Assembly: GCA_964440345.1 (NCBI GenBank)
Contig: CAYTSA010000023.1
Span: 1-43,044 of the forward strand
Reading direction: 5' to 3'
Length of the DNA stretch: 43,044 bases
Origin: CAYTSA01 sp964440345
GTDB lineage: Bacteria; Desulfobacterota; Desulfovibrionia; Desulfovibrionales; Desulfovibrionaceae
Part shown: in pieces, positions 25,445 through 34,275 of the stretch
Numbering within the stretch: the first letter of the stretch is position 1
How the letters are laid out: each line of letters begins with the position of its first letter
Notes under the pieces: generated by a model
The model's database searches: none
Told to the model about the DNA's origin: nothing
What the model saw: only the letters and a program-made list of their open reading frames with translations
Program-made: the position numbers and the translations under genes

Positions 25445-25487
25445 TTGATTATGTTGGTCAGAAAATAATCAACTGGTCAGGAAAATA
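25445..25487. promoter_or_regulatory. Inverted and direct repeats in a divergent promoter region
   Basis: TTGATTAT and ATAATCAA form a perfect 8-bp inverted repeat with a 12-bp spacer. Overlapping it, TTGGTCAGAAAATA and CTGGTCAGGAAAATA form a near-identical direct repeat. They lie between the Hpt gene and the divergent TPR gene and may bind a regulator. Confidence 0.35.
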
Positions 25488-25615
25488 CGCTACACGGTTT
25501 TTGACGCGCACGATAGCTTGAACTGCAGTTGCAATGGATATATACATCTGGAAAACGCACGTACAAACGCGGCGGTTGCAAGGATGCGCACGCCAATGTG
25601 TCCGGGAGACAAAGA

Positions 25616-26428
25616 ATGTCGGCTGAAAACATAAAAATTATTCGCGAGAACATCGGCCGGGCCAAAGGCTGCTTGAAGCGCGACAAGTTTATCCCGTCTA
25701 TTGCAGCAGCCATTCGCGCATTCAAAAGCCGCGACGGGCTTAAGCTCATTGGCAAGGATAAGTATGAGATAGAGTTTATGCTGGTCGAGTATTGCGATGA
25801 ATTTAGCAAGCATGTAAAAATATTGCAAATTCTTGATAAAATGAAGATACGGCGCAAACCGTTTGTGGCGTATCAGCCAGGTTTGGAGCAAGCCATTGCC
25901 GGGCGGTTGGATATTGTCAAAACCCGCCTGGAAGACATGGAGCGCGAAGCCGAGGAGCGGGCTGTCAGCGCCAAAGAACAACAAAAAAAGAGGTTGCTGC
26001 GCGAAGGCCAGGACTTGTTGAACAAAGGCGAATTCCCCCGGGGCAAAGCCTATCTGCGTCGGGCTGTGGACGACTTTGGCGGCGAGCCCGGGCTAATGAC
26101 AGACGTGGGTCGTCGTTTGGTGGCGGCGGAGCTGTTCACCGAGGCAAAAGACATCCTCAAACAGAGCGTTGCAAACTTTCCCAATGATCACAAGGCATAC
26201 CAGTACCTTGTTGCCGCCTACAAGGGGCTGGGCGAATATGACAACGCTGAAGACGTGTATCTGGCCGCCCTGAAGCAGTTCGGCAATCATCCGGTGACAT
26301 GCTTGAACTTGAGCAAGCTCTACCTGGAGCAACGTAAACGCGACAAAGCGTACGACTACGCGAAAATGGCCTTGCAGGCGGACCCTTCGCTGGCCGAGGC
26401 GCAGGAAGTTATGCGCAAGGCGGGGTAG
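25616..26428 (+). CDS. TPR-repeat protein
   Basis: The 270-residue product lacks a signal peptide and is predicted cytoplasmic. A helical N-terminal half of about 120 residues has no family I recognise. A charged coiled-coil-like segment at about 105-130 (EDMEREAEERAVSAKEQQKK) follows, then three to four TPRs (LREGQDLLNKGEFPRGKAYL, AYKGLGEYDNAEDVYLAAL, LSKLYLEQRKRDKAYDYAKM). It probably serves as a protein-binding adaptor. GGGAG lies eight bases before the ATG. The 3' end is only 3 bp from the convergent secreted-protein gene, with no terminator between. Confidence 0.78.
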   Translation: MSAENIKIIRENIGRAKGCLKRDKFIPSIAAAIRAFKSRDGLKLIGKDKYEIEFMLVEYCDEFSKHVKILQILDKMKIRRKPFVAYQPGLEQAIAGRLDIVKTRLEDMEREAEERAVSAKEQQKKRLLREGQDLLNKGEFPRGKAYLRRAVDDFGGEPGLMTDVGRRLVAAELFTEAKDILKQSVANFPNDHKAYQYLVAAYKGLGEYDNAEDVYLAALKQFGNHPVTCLNLSKLYLEQRKRDKAYDYAKMALQADPSLAEAQEVMRKAG

Positions 26429-26431
26429 GGC

Positions 26432-28003
26432 CTATTCTTCGGGCGGCTCCTCCCGGAGCAAGAGTTGCTGGATGCCCGGTGCAGGAGTGAACGGTCCTCT
26501 GGCGGTTTCGTCTTTCGGAAATCCTGCCATCGTATAACAGCCGTACCTGCCGTCTCTGGCCGTGACGGCGCAGTAGCACGGGCCGGCGTCAGGGGTTCCC
26601 AGCAGCAGTTCGGCCGGTTCGCTTGTATCCACTGAGGCCAGAGTCTCCCCCTCAACATCGTAACACGCTGCGCTCAGCTGGACATCAGCTGGAGTGAATG
26701 AAAGGGTGTACGGCCCGCCATTTTCCGTGGCTTGGAAAACGAAATAATCCGTGGAGTCTCTGTTGTTTCTGTCTGTAAAATAGCCAACAGAGCCAGAAGC
26801 GGAGATGCTGGCCGCGTTGGCCTGGTCCTGCGTGTTGTTCGGTTCTGTTTCCGTGGTGGAGGCGCAGGCTGCCGCAAGCTGGCTTGTTATGGTGTAGAAA
26901 CCGAAGAAGTTGCTTTGTCCCAGTGAGGCCAGCAGATAAAACTGGCCCTGCGCCAGTGGGTAGCTGAAGCTCACCGCCTCGCTGGCAAGATAGCTGGAGG
27001 CCAGAACCCTGCCTTGGTTGTCCAACAGAGCCAAGTAGTTTGTGGCGGACCACAACGTATCAGGAGACTCAACTCTCAACGTGAGCAGACCGTCTTTTTC
27101 CAGCTGGAATACAAACCAGTCGGCCAAGTCTATAACGGTCTCGCTTCTTCGATAGCCTACGGAGCCATAGATGGTCTCGTCGATGTTGACGGAATCTGCG
27201 TTGCTCCTGGTGTCGTTTGTCTCGCTTTCGCTGGCTTTGCCAGCTACGGCCGGAGTGAAGGTGCTGGTAATGGTGTAAGCGCCGTACAAAGAGTCCAGCC
27301 CCAGAAACAGCCGGACGTAGAATGTACCTGGCGCTACAGGATATCTTGCGCTTGCCTTGGCGTCGTCAATGTAGCCAGTGGACAGACTCTCGCCCTGGCT
27401 GTCTGTAATGTGCAGCGAGGCGGCGGGGCTGTCGAGAGTCGCGGCGGCTTGTAACTCCAGCGAAAGCAGACCGTCTTCGTCAACCTCAAGTACGTACCAG
27501 TCATTCTGGTCTCTTTCTTTAGCCGTTCGTCTGTAACCAATAGAACCGCTATACGCGTCTATGGGATCAACTCTGTCAGCCTGGTACAACTGGTCGTTTA
27601 TTTCTGTTTCTGTTGCGCTGCTGTTGGCAATTTCAAAAAACGCCTGAATGGTGAAAGCGCCGGCGCTGCTAAGGCTGTGGCTAATATAGACGGCGTAGGT
27701 TCCGGCTGCCAGGGGAATGCTGAGCGCGGCCGAGGTTTCTTGCACGGAGGTATAGCTTATGGCCGTTTCGTTCACATCCAGAATGCCGACGGTGCAGGAT
27801 TGGCCTGCAAGGGCCTGGTCTACGCTGATGTCCAGCGTGAGCAAGCCGTCCACGGTGAGTTCAGGCAGCGCGGCGGAGGCAAAGTTGGGCTGCGCGCCCG
27901 GCAATGTCCCTGAAAAGACATCCAAAACTTCAGCTTGCACAGGCCAGTAAGCCAGCAGCAGACAGTACAGTGTCATGGGTAACAGCTTGGCGAAACGCGG
28001 CAT
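26432..28003 (-). CDS. Secreted protein of repeated PPC-type beta-sandwich domains
   Basis: A signal peptide (MPRFAKLLPMTLYCLLLAY) precedes about 500 residues of four repeats resembling bacterial pre-peptidase C-terminal domains. Each has an acidic N-rich linker (ETEINDQLYQADRV, ESETNDTRSNADSV, ETEPNNTQDQANAA), a DWYVLEVDEDGLLSLELQ-type strand and a YP-x-APGTFYVRL/YPLAQGQFYLLA-type strand. No peptidase domain is present, so enzymatic activity is not predicted; binding or surface roles are possible. The Glu/Asn/Asp linkers suggest calcium binding. GGAGGG before ATG 28003 decides the start; a longer frame upstream lacks support. Confidence 0.78.
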   Translation of the reverse strand: MPRFAKLLPMTLYCLLLAYWPVQAEVLDVFSGTLPGAQPNFASAALPELTVDGLLTLDISVDQALAGQSCTVGILDVNETAISYTSVQETSAALSIPLAAGTYAVYISHSLSSAGAFTIQAFFEIANSSATETEINDQLYQADRVDPIDAYSGSIGYRRTAKERDQNDWYVLEVDEDGLLSLELQAAATLDSPAASLHITDSQGESLSTGYIDDAKASARYPVAPGTFYVRLFLGLDSLYGAYTITSTFTPAVAGKASESETNDTRSNADSVNIDETIYGSVGYRRSETVIDLADWFVFQLEKDGLLTLRVESPDTLWSATNYLALLDNQGRVLASSYLASEAVSFSYPLAQGQFYLLASLGQSNFFGFYTITSQLAAACASTTETEPNNTQDQANAASISASGSVGYFTDRNNRDSTDYFVFQATENGGPYTLSFTPADVQLSAACYDVEGETLASVDTSEPAELLLGTPDAGPCYCAVTARDGRYGCYTMAGFPKDETARGPFTPAPGIQQLLLREEPPEE

Positions 28004-28174
28004 ACAGCCCTCCACAGGGATCATTGCTATGTAGTTGTACGAATGCAAACGCATACTGGACAGCTCACATACGCTACCCCATTGCAACAGCTATTGCAAC
28101 AGGTTGTGGCGAATTAGTGGTGTGGCGAATCGGTGGTTGCGGTGAATCAGCAGCGCCAGGCGCCCCCAGCCCTG

Positions 28175-29554
28175 TCAGAACATCAGCGAAAAATGCAGGT
28201 CGCAGACATTGGTGTTGGTAGGCCCGGTGATGCACAGACCGTCTATAGATTTGAAGAAATGGTAGGAGTCGTTGTTGCGGAGAAATGCGGCCGGGTCCAG
28301 ACCCCGGGATTTGGCTTGCTTCAGCAACTCCAGGTCTGCATATGCGCCGGCGGCGTCGGTGGGGCCGTCGTTGCCGTCTGTGGAAGCGGACAGAAAGGCT
28401 ACGTTGCCAAAAAGGTTCCGATTATCGCGCATCAGCAACAGGTAAGCCAGGGCCAGCTCCTGGTTGCGGCCGCCCTTGCCCGTGCCCTGCAGGGTGACCA
28501 CGGGTTCGCCTCCAGAGATGATACATGCTGGCCGTTGCGCAAGCAATGCGGCGTTGGCGCTGTCCGCAGCCACCGCGGCCAGAAAAGAAGCGGTCTCTTT
28601 GGCTTCGCCCGTGATGCGCGAGGTCAGGCAGACCACGTTGTAGCCCAGCGCTTCGGCCTTGTCCCGGGCTGCAGCCATGGCGGCGGACAACGTGCCGATG
28701 AGAATATTTTTCGCTTCAGGACCCTGGCCAGGCTTCAACGTTTCTTCAACCTGACCGTCGGCTCCGGCGCGCAAAGCCTCCATCGCCAGGGCCGGTATTT
28801 CAGACACAACACCGTACCGTTCAATAATGGCCAAGGCGTCGCCAAAGGTTGAGGGGTCGCTGCTGGTCAGTCCTGAGGCGATGGAGCTCAGGTCGTCGCC
28901 CACCACGTCAGAGAGGATGAAGCTCATGTTCGCGGCCGGCGCCAGCAGTTGCAGCAACCGTCCGCCCTTGAGCGCGGACAAGTGTTTGCGGATGCAGTTG
29001 ATCTCCTGGATGCTTGCTCCGCAACGAAGCAGTGCTCGTGTGGTCGTCTGCTTGTCCTCCAGGCTAAGCTGCACGTCCCGGCCGTTGATATGGCAAGCAA
29101 GGGGCGCAGGCAGCAGGGCGGAACCGCCGCCGGATACAAGCGTGAGAGCCAGTGTGCGCTCATCCGCTTCACCGGCCAGCTGGGCCAGCTCTTGCGCGCC
29201 GCGCACGCCGTTTTCGTCTGGCACGGGGTGGCCTGCTTCCACGGTGCGGATTTTGTTCAGCTCTAAGGCATGGCCGTATTTGACCACGATGAGCCCCTCG
29301 CTGATGCGTTCGCCTAGAATGGATTCCAGCGCCTTGGCCATGGGCGCAGTGGCCTTGCCGCATCCCAGAATAAGAATTCTGTCATAGGCTGACAGGTCTT
29401 GAACGTGTTCTTGGCCGTCGAAGTGCGCAACCAGTCTGTCGCCCTCCAGCGTTACGTGGTCCTCAATCATGCGCATGGGGTCCACGCGCTGCAGGCCGGC
29501 GCGGAAAATGGTCTCCAGGTCTTGCCGGGCTTCGTGAATGGTCAAGGCGGCCAT
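28175..29554 (-). CDS. Glycerate 2-kinase (GckA/TtuD, MOFRL family)
   Basis: The 459-residue length and the motifs of this class match: ILGCGKATAPMAKALE near residue 80, GGGSALLPAP, FILSDVVGDDLSSIASGLTS, and the MOFRL-type C-terminus with SGGEPVVTLQGTGKGGRNQE and ASTDGNDGPTDAAGAYAD. It should phosphorylate D-glycerate to 2-phosphoglycerate, entering glycolysis. The stop of the upstream dctM and this ATG share one base (TAATG), so it is the last gene of the TRAP operon, giving a simple logic: import of a glycerate-like acid, then phosphorylation. Confidence 0.9.
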   Translation of the reverse strand: MAALTIHEARQDLETIFRAGLQRVDPMRMIEDHVTLEGDRLVAHFDGQEHVQDLSAYDRILILGCGKATAPMAKALESILGERISEGLIVVKYGHALELNKIRTVEAGHPVPDENGVRGAQELAQLAGEADERTLALTLVSGGGSALLPAPLACHINGRDVQLSLEDKQTTTRALLRCGASIQEINCIRKHLSALKGGRLLQLLAPAANMSFILSDVVGDDLSSIASGLTSSDPSTFGDALAIIERYGVVSEIPALAMEALRAGADGQVEETLKPGQGPEAKNILIGTLSAAMAAARDKAEALGYNVVCLTSRITGEAKETASFLAAVAADSANAALLAQRPACIISGGEPVVTLQGTGKGGRNQELALAYLLLMRDNRNLFGNVAFLSASTDGNDGPTDAAGAYADLELLKQAKSRGLDPAAFLRNNDSYHFFKSIDGLCITGPTNTNVCDLHFSLMF

Positions 29555-30900
29555 TAGTGCGCCCTGCCTATCATTGTTTCAGGCAGCCAGGTGATGATTC
29601 CCGGAAAGATGGTGCATAGAACCAGCGTGATCATGATCATGAGAACAAAGGGCAGCACGCCCTTGATGATGTGCCCCAAGGTCAGTCCCAGCTCTTCCGG
29701 CGCCGTGCCCTTGAGAACGAAAATGGACATGGCCATGGGCGGCGTCTGGAAGGCCATCTGCAGGTTGATGCAGATCATCATCCCGGCCCATAGAGGGTTG
29801 AACTCCAGCGCGGCCAACACGGGCGTGAAGATGGGCACGATGATGAACACGATGCCTATCCACTCGATGAACAGCCCCAGCAGAAAGACAATGAGCATGA
29901 TCATGGCAAAAGAGGCCCACCGGCCGCCCGGCACCGACATTATCAGGTCCGCCACCACGTCGCCGGCGCCGGCGTTCATAAAAATGCCTACAAAAGCATA
30001 ACACAGCGCCGCTATCATGACCACGAAGGTAGCCACGCGCAATGTCTCCAACGAGGCGTGCTTGATGAGGCCCCAGCTGAACTTGCCGTAAACAATGGAC
30101 AGGACGATGGCGGCCAGGCAGCCCACGGCTGCTGCTTCGGTAGGCGGCGCTACGCCTGAAAAAATGGCGCCTAGCACTGCGGCGATGAGCACCACAGGCG
30201 GCGTCAGAGAAGCTATAAGTTTTCCCAGCTTCTTGGCGGTGAAAGGCGTCATCTGGTCTGCCGGGATGGACGGGCCCAGTTCCGGGTTCAAGTAGCAGCG
30301 GATGACAACATACAAAACGTAGAATGACGACAGCATGAGCCCGGGAAAGACCGCGCCCATGAACATCTGCCCAATGGAAAGGCCGGCTTGGGGCCCGTAG
30401 ACTACGAGCATAATGCTGGGCGGAATGAGAATGCCCAGCGTGCCGGTGGCCACTATGGAGCCAGCGGCCAGTGACTTGTCGTAGCCGCGCGTGATCATGG
30501 GAGCCAGGGCGATGAGCGTAAGGATGGTCACCGAAGCGGCGATGACGCCCAAACAGGCGGCCAAGATGGTGCCGAAGAGGATGGTGACGATGGCCAGCCC
30601 GCCTTTGAGCCGGCCCAGGGCCACGTACAAGCTTTCATACAAATCCTTGGTTATGCCAGAGTGCTGCAGCACCACCCCCATGAAGGTAAAAAGTGGAACC
30701 GCCAAGTAGGGGTAATTCAAAGAAAGATCGTAAAAACGACTATACAGAATGTGTTGCGTGGTGGTGGGGCCGAAGACCAGCAAGCCAACCAGAAAAGCCA
30801 CGCTGCCGATGACAAAGGCGATGGGATAGCCCGTCAGAACCAGGACAAAGACGCCCCCCAGCATGAGGAAGGCCACGATTTCCGCGCTAAGTTCAATCAA
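29554..30900 (-). CDS. dctM: TRAP transporter large permease (DctM)
   Basis: This 448-residue protein has about 12 hydrophobic segments and the DctM features: LMLGGVFVLVLTGYPIAFVIG, GTLGILIPPSIMLVVYG and VAPPTEAAAVG. It forms the transport channel, driven by a cation gradient. A TTG start preceded by GGGGAAGGAAA overlaps the end of dctQ by 8 bp. Downstream it is fused by overlap to the glycerate kinase gene, supporting a glycerate or related hydroxy-acid substrate. Confidence 0.93.
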   Translation of the reverse strand: MIELSAEIVAFLMLGGVFVLVLTGYPIAFVIGSVAFLVGLLVFGPTTTQHILYSRFYDLSLNYPYLAVPLFTFMGVVLQHSGITKDLYESLYVALGRLKGGLAIVTILFGTILAACLGVIAASVTILTLIALAPMITRGYDKSLAAGSIVATGTLGILIPPSIMLVVYGPQAGLSIGQMFMGAVFPGLMLSSFYVLYVVIRCYLNPELGPSIPADQMTPFTAKKLGKLIASLTPPVVLIAAVLGAIFSGVAPPTEAAAVGCLAAIVLSIVYGKFSWGLIKHASLETLRVATFVVMIAALCYAFVGIFMNAGAGDVVADLIMSVPGGRWASFAMIMLIVFLLGLFIEWIGIVFIIVPIFTPVLAALEFNPLWAGMMICINLQMAFQTPPMAMSIFVLKGTAPEELGLTLGHIIKGVLPFVLMIMITLVLCTIFPGIITWLPETMIGRAH

Positions 30901-31411
30901 TTTCCTTCCCCTTTACCAGAAAATGCACGTCACGGATGAGCTTGGCCAGCGCTTGCAGGATCATCAGCAGCAATCCCAGGGCGAATATGGTGCGGTACGG
31001 CGCTGCAGGCGGATACCAGAAGCTGTTGAACATGACCTCATTGATGCGCCAGGCTTTGACGGCCCAATGTATGGCCAGCTTGAGCATGATGATCATAAGC
31101 GGGAAAAAGAAAAGCAGGGAGCAGACCACGTCCACCATGGCCTTTCCCCGGCGCGAGAGGTTGCTATAGATCAGGTCCACCCGGGTGTGAGCGCCGTGCT
31201 TGTAGTCGTAAGAAGCGCCCAGCATGTAGACCACGCCGCCAGACATGCAGAGCATGTCGTAGGCCCATATGGTTGGCGCGTTGAAAAAGTGCCTGGCCAC
31301 AGTCTCGTAAGAGCCCACCAGGACCAGGAGAAGAGCGAACCATTTGCCGATTTGCCCGGACTGTTCGCTCATGAAGTCTATCCAGCGCAGGGTTTTCGTT
31401 ACAAAGGCCAT
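30893..31411 (-). CDS. dctQ: TRAP transporter small permease (DctQ)
   Basis: The 172-residue protein has four predicted membrane helices and the DctQ segment ASYDYKHGAHTRVDLIYSNL. It partners DctM. The ATG has a clear AGGAGAAGAG site. It sits between dctP and dctM, 42 bp after dctP, in one transcript. Confidence 0.9.
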   Translation of the reverse strand: MAFVTKTLRWIDFMSEQSGQIGKWFALLLVLVGSYETVARHFFNAPTIWAYDMLCMSGGVVYMLGASYDYKHGAHTRVDLIYSNLSRRGKAMVDVVCSLLFFFPLMIIMLKLAIHWAVKAWRINEVMFNSFWYPPAAPYRTIFALGLLLMILQALAKLIRDVHFLVKGKEID

Positions 31412-31453
31412 GCTCTTCTCCTGTTTCCCGGTTTGCAGTAAGTGATTCAGACG

Positions 31454-32500
31454 CTACTTCACGGTGTCGTAAGCTTCGCCGAATTCCTTCATAGAATAGT
31501 AGATTTCGCCGTAGATCGGGTCTTCCTTCTTGGCCTTTTCTTCGTAGAAGGCGTTGGCTTCTGCGTGCAGGGCTTCCTCGATTTCAGAGGGAACATTCAA
31601 CACTTTGTTGCCAGCCTTTTCGAATTTTTCCACAGCCTTGATGGATTCATACACCAGATATTGGTGCTGTTCCTGGGTCATCTTGGCGATGACGGCTTTG
31701 ACCGTGGTCTGCAGGTCTTCAGGCAGCTCGTTCCAAGCTTTTTTGTTCACAAAAAAAACTTGCGGATCGCTGGGCGCGCGGGAAGGAGAAAGATAGACGT
31801 AATCAGCTACTTCCTGGAAGTGCATGTTCCAATTGGAGGCCAGGGTGGAGTATTCAAAGGCGTCGATGGAGCCGCGCTGCATGGCTTCATACAGTTCGCC
31901 GCCCGGGATAATGACTGTGGCCGCGCCCATGCGCTTGAGAATTTCGCCGCCGTCGCCCATGCAGCGTGCTTTCAGCCCCTTCAGGTCAGCCAGGGTTTCC
32001 AGCTTTTTCTTGGAGTGGAAAAAGACCTCGGCCGGCAGAGGGGCCAGCGCGCCCGGGAAGGTCAGGGTGTTGTAGTCGCCCATCATCTTGTTCAGCAGGT
32101 CTGCGCCGCCGCCAAAATCAAACCAGGTGCGCAGGGCCTCGCCGGGCAGGCCGGCCGGGCGGGAGCTGATAAGACCCGCGGCGGGCCATTTGTCCAGGTT
32201 GTACATGGGGCAGGTGTAGGCCATCTGCAGTACATTTTCGTGCACGGCGTCCAGCTCTTTGTACGCCGGCACAATGGAGCCGCCCACAAAAGGCTTTATA
32301 GTCAAGCGGCCGTTGGTGGCCGTGGTAATCATCTTGCAGACTTTGTCGTGGTAAATTTGCGACGGGTCCGACGCCGGGCCGTGGCCCGAAGATTTCCAGA
32401 CGATCTTGTCCGCGGCCAGGGCGGCGCCCTGCAGCATAAACATGAACGCGGCGACCATCGCCAGGGCCAATACCACTGTGTGTTGTTTCCGACTGAACAT
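31454..32500 (-). CDS. dctP: TRAP transporter substrate-binding protein (DctP)
   Basis: The 348-residue product has a signal peptide (MFSRKQHTVVLALAMVAAF) and a DctP-fold body with LADLKGLKARCMGDGGEIL, IPGGELYEAMQRGSIDAFEY and DPQVFFVNKKAW. In this family the Arg in the LKGLKAR-type segment usually binds the substrate carboxylate. GAGGAGG lies seven bases before the ATG, which rules out the longer frame. It follows the MBL hydrolase by 89 bp. The ligand is unknown; glycerate or another small hydroxy acid is inferred from the kinase. Confidence 0.92.
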   Translation of the reverse strand: MFSRKQHTVVLALAMVAAFMFMLQGAALAADKIVWKSSGHGPASDPSQIYHDKVCKMITTATNGRLTIKPFVGGSIVPAYKELDAVHENVLQMAYTCPMYNLDKWPAAGLISSRPAGLPGEALRTWFDFGGGADLLNKMMGDYNTLTFPGALAPLPAEVFFHSKKKLETLADLKGLKARCMGDGGEILKRMGAATVIIPGGELYEAMQRGSIDAFEYSTLASNWNMHFQEVADYVYLSPSRAPSDPQVFFVNKKAWNELPEDLQTTVKAVIAKMTQEQHQYLVYESIKAVEKFEKAGNKVLNVPSEIEEALHAEANAFYEEKAKKEDPIYGEIYYSMKEFGEAYDTVK

Positions 32501-32589
32501 CCTGAACCTCCTCATAGTGTTGACAATGCGCCGGAACGTGGCTCCGGCAATCCCATATAAACGCTGCCTTAAACGGCGCGTTTCTTCAC

Positions 32590-33441
32590 TCATTCGGTCA
32601 CAATCAGGCCGCTACCCGTACAGTTGTGCGCATACCGCTCGCCCAAGGACGACAAGCAGTCCATGCCATTCTGGCCAGTGCAGTGCGATACGGCGATGAG
32701 CTGCACGCCGGCGTCCAGCAGGTACTGCCGGGTCATTTCTACGCTTTGCGGCGAAGACTCCACCAGATGTGTGCCGCCCAACACCGCGTACAGGGGGCGG
32801 TCCAGCAGCTTGCGCGTTGTTTCCAGCATGTTCTTGACGCCCGGGTGAGAGCAGCCAAGCAGCGCCACCAGCCCCCGGGGCGAGTCCAGCGCCAGCAGTA
32901 TTTCATCATCAAATGCATCCGGCGTGATGCGGCCAGCGTCGTCACGCAATACAAAGCGGGGGTTCACGGTCTCGTCGCTGTGAGTGCGCTCAAAACCCGT
33001 GACCACGTAAGCGCCAGGCAGCAGCTCGCGCACGGTGGGTTTGTTGCCAGGGTCGCCCACTTCTTCATGAGGGATGGACTTTTTTTGCAAAAAACCGGGG
33101 TCAAAGCTGTTGCCCAGGTAGTCGAGCAGTACGCCTCTCTCGCCGTACTTTTCCGCAAAAAAATTCCTGCCCGTGACCAGGGAAAAACCGGAGCGCTGCT
33201 CGGCCAGGTCCTGAAAGCCGCCGGTGTGGTCGTAATGGCCGTGGCTGAGCACCACGTAGTCCAGCGCGTCCAAGCCTATGCGCAGTTGGCCGGCGTTGTG
33301 CAGCAAGGCGTCGGAGGAGCCGGCGTCAAAGAGCAGCTCCCGGCCGTTGACGCGAACGTGAAAGCTCAAGCCGTGTTCATGGCGCAGGTTTTTGTGTTCG
33401 CACGGGGCATTTTCCACAAGCGTTGTTATGTGCAGGGTCAT
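32590..33441 (-). CDS. Metallo-beta-lactamase-fold hydrolase (COG1237-like)
   Basis: The 283-residue protein has the HxHxDH metal motif in LSHGHYDHTGG near residue 67, preceded by LLFDAGSSDALLHNA, and later LLGCSHPGVKNML and ISHCTGQ. The short C-terminal layout resembles the COG1237 group that includes methanopterin-pathway phosphate synthases. No pterin genes are nearby. It lies 19 bp after the FadR-type regulator and before dctP, so a role in processing a transported acid, lactone or ester is more likely here. Reaction unknown. Confidence 0.83.
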   Translation of the reverse strand: MTLHITTLVENAPCEHKNLRHEHGLSFHVRVNGRELLFDAGSSDALLHNAGQLRIGLDALDYVVLSHGHYDHTGGFQDLAEQRSGFSLVTGRNFFAEKYGERGVLLDYLGNSFDPGFLQKKSIPHEEVGDPGNKPTVRELLPGAYVVTGFERTHSDETVNPRFVLRDDAGRITPDAFDDEILLALDSPRGLVALLGCSHPGVKNMLETTRKLLDRPLYAVLGGTHLVESSPQSVEMTRQYLLDAGVQLIAVSHCTGQNGMDCLSSLGERYAHNCTGSGLIVTE

Positions 33442-33460
33442 AGTCGCTCTCTGGGGCTTT

Positions 33461-34153
33461 TCAGCATTGCAGGGCCTTGATGTCGGCCATGGCTTTTTCC
33501 AGGTGGGCGGTCATCATGGCTTTGGCCGCGTCTGGGTCTCGCCGTTCAATGGCGTCCAGGATGTCCTGGTGCTCGTTTTTTGTTTTTTTGATCCGGCCCG
33601 GCGTGTAGAGGCTGGTTATCCAGCCTTCGGGGAGGGAAGTGGTCATGAACTTCAGCAGGAAATACAAAGTCTTGTTTTTTGTTGTGCGGGCCAGCTGGCG
33701 GTGAAATTCGCGGTCGCATTCAATGGTGGCCACAGTGTCGCCCTTGGCCGCGTATTCGTTGAACTCCCGGAGGATGTCAGAAAGCGCTACAATATCTTCA
33801 TTTTCAGCGAGCTGTGCAGCTTTCCACGCAGTAACCGGCTCCAGGGTTAGTCGGGCCTCAAAGTGGTCCAGAATGGACTGCTCGTTGCTCCGCAGCCAGG
33901 CGGCAAAAGCTTCCACTTCTTGATTCACAGAGTGGGTGATGAAAATGCCCTTGCCCTGGCGGACCTCAACCTGACCGGTGATTTCCAGAATGCGCAAGGC
34001 TTCGCGCACAGAAGAGCGGCTTACTTCCAGCTCTGTGGTCAGCGCTTTCTCAGAGAGGAATTTGTCGCCCGGGCCTAAGCCTTGGTCGCGGATCATGTCC
34101 TTGATGGCGTCGATAATGCTCTCAGAGAGCCGGACTTTTTTCAATTGGGGCAT
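33461..34153 (-). CDS. FadR/GntR-family regulator with FCD domain
   Basis: The first 75 residues are a GntR winged helix (LSEKALTTELEVSRSSVREAL, then VRQGKGIFI). The C-terminal 150 residues fit the FCD all-helical effector domain, with ECDREFHRQLA supplying metal-binding Asp and His, and EHQDILDAIERRD. It heads the operon MBL-dctPQM-glycerate kinase and has a FadR-type operator 42 bp upstream of its start. It probably represses the operon until the imported acid or a product binds. Confidence 0.92.
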   Translation of the reverse strand: MPQLKKVRLSESIIDAIKDMIRDQGLGPGDKFLSEKALTTELEVSRSSVREALRILEITGQVEVRQGKGIFITHSVNQEVEAFAAWLRSNEQSILDHFEARLTLEPVTAWKAAQLAENEDIVALSDILREFNEYAAKGDTVATIECDREFHRQLARTTKNKTLYFLLKFMTTSLPEGWITSLYTPGRIKKTKNEHQDILDAIERRDPDAAKAMMTAHLEKAMADIKALQC

Positions 34154-34194
34154 ACTGTGCCTACAAAATTGTAAGAGTGACTGTTCAGACGTCT

Positions 34195-34209
34195 ACTTGT
34201 CAGACAAGT
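34195..34209. promoter_or_regulatory. FadR-type operator (TNGTNNNACNA)
   Basis: ACTTGTC-A-GACAAGT is a perfect 7-1-7 palindrome. Its core TTGTCAGACAA fits the GntR/FadR subfamily consensus TNGTNNNACNA exactly. It lies 41 bp upstream of the FadR-type gene and 66 bp upstream of the divergent GNAT-nitrilase gene, so it may control both. Confidence 0.82.
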
Positions 34210-34275
34210 CACCTCTACATAGCGGTTTTGTTGCAGTCAAGAGGAATGTGAAGAAAAATTTACTTCCCGCCGCAA

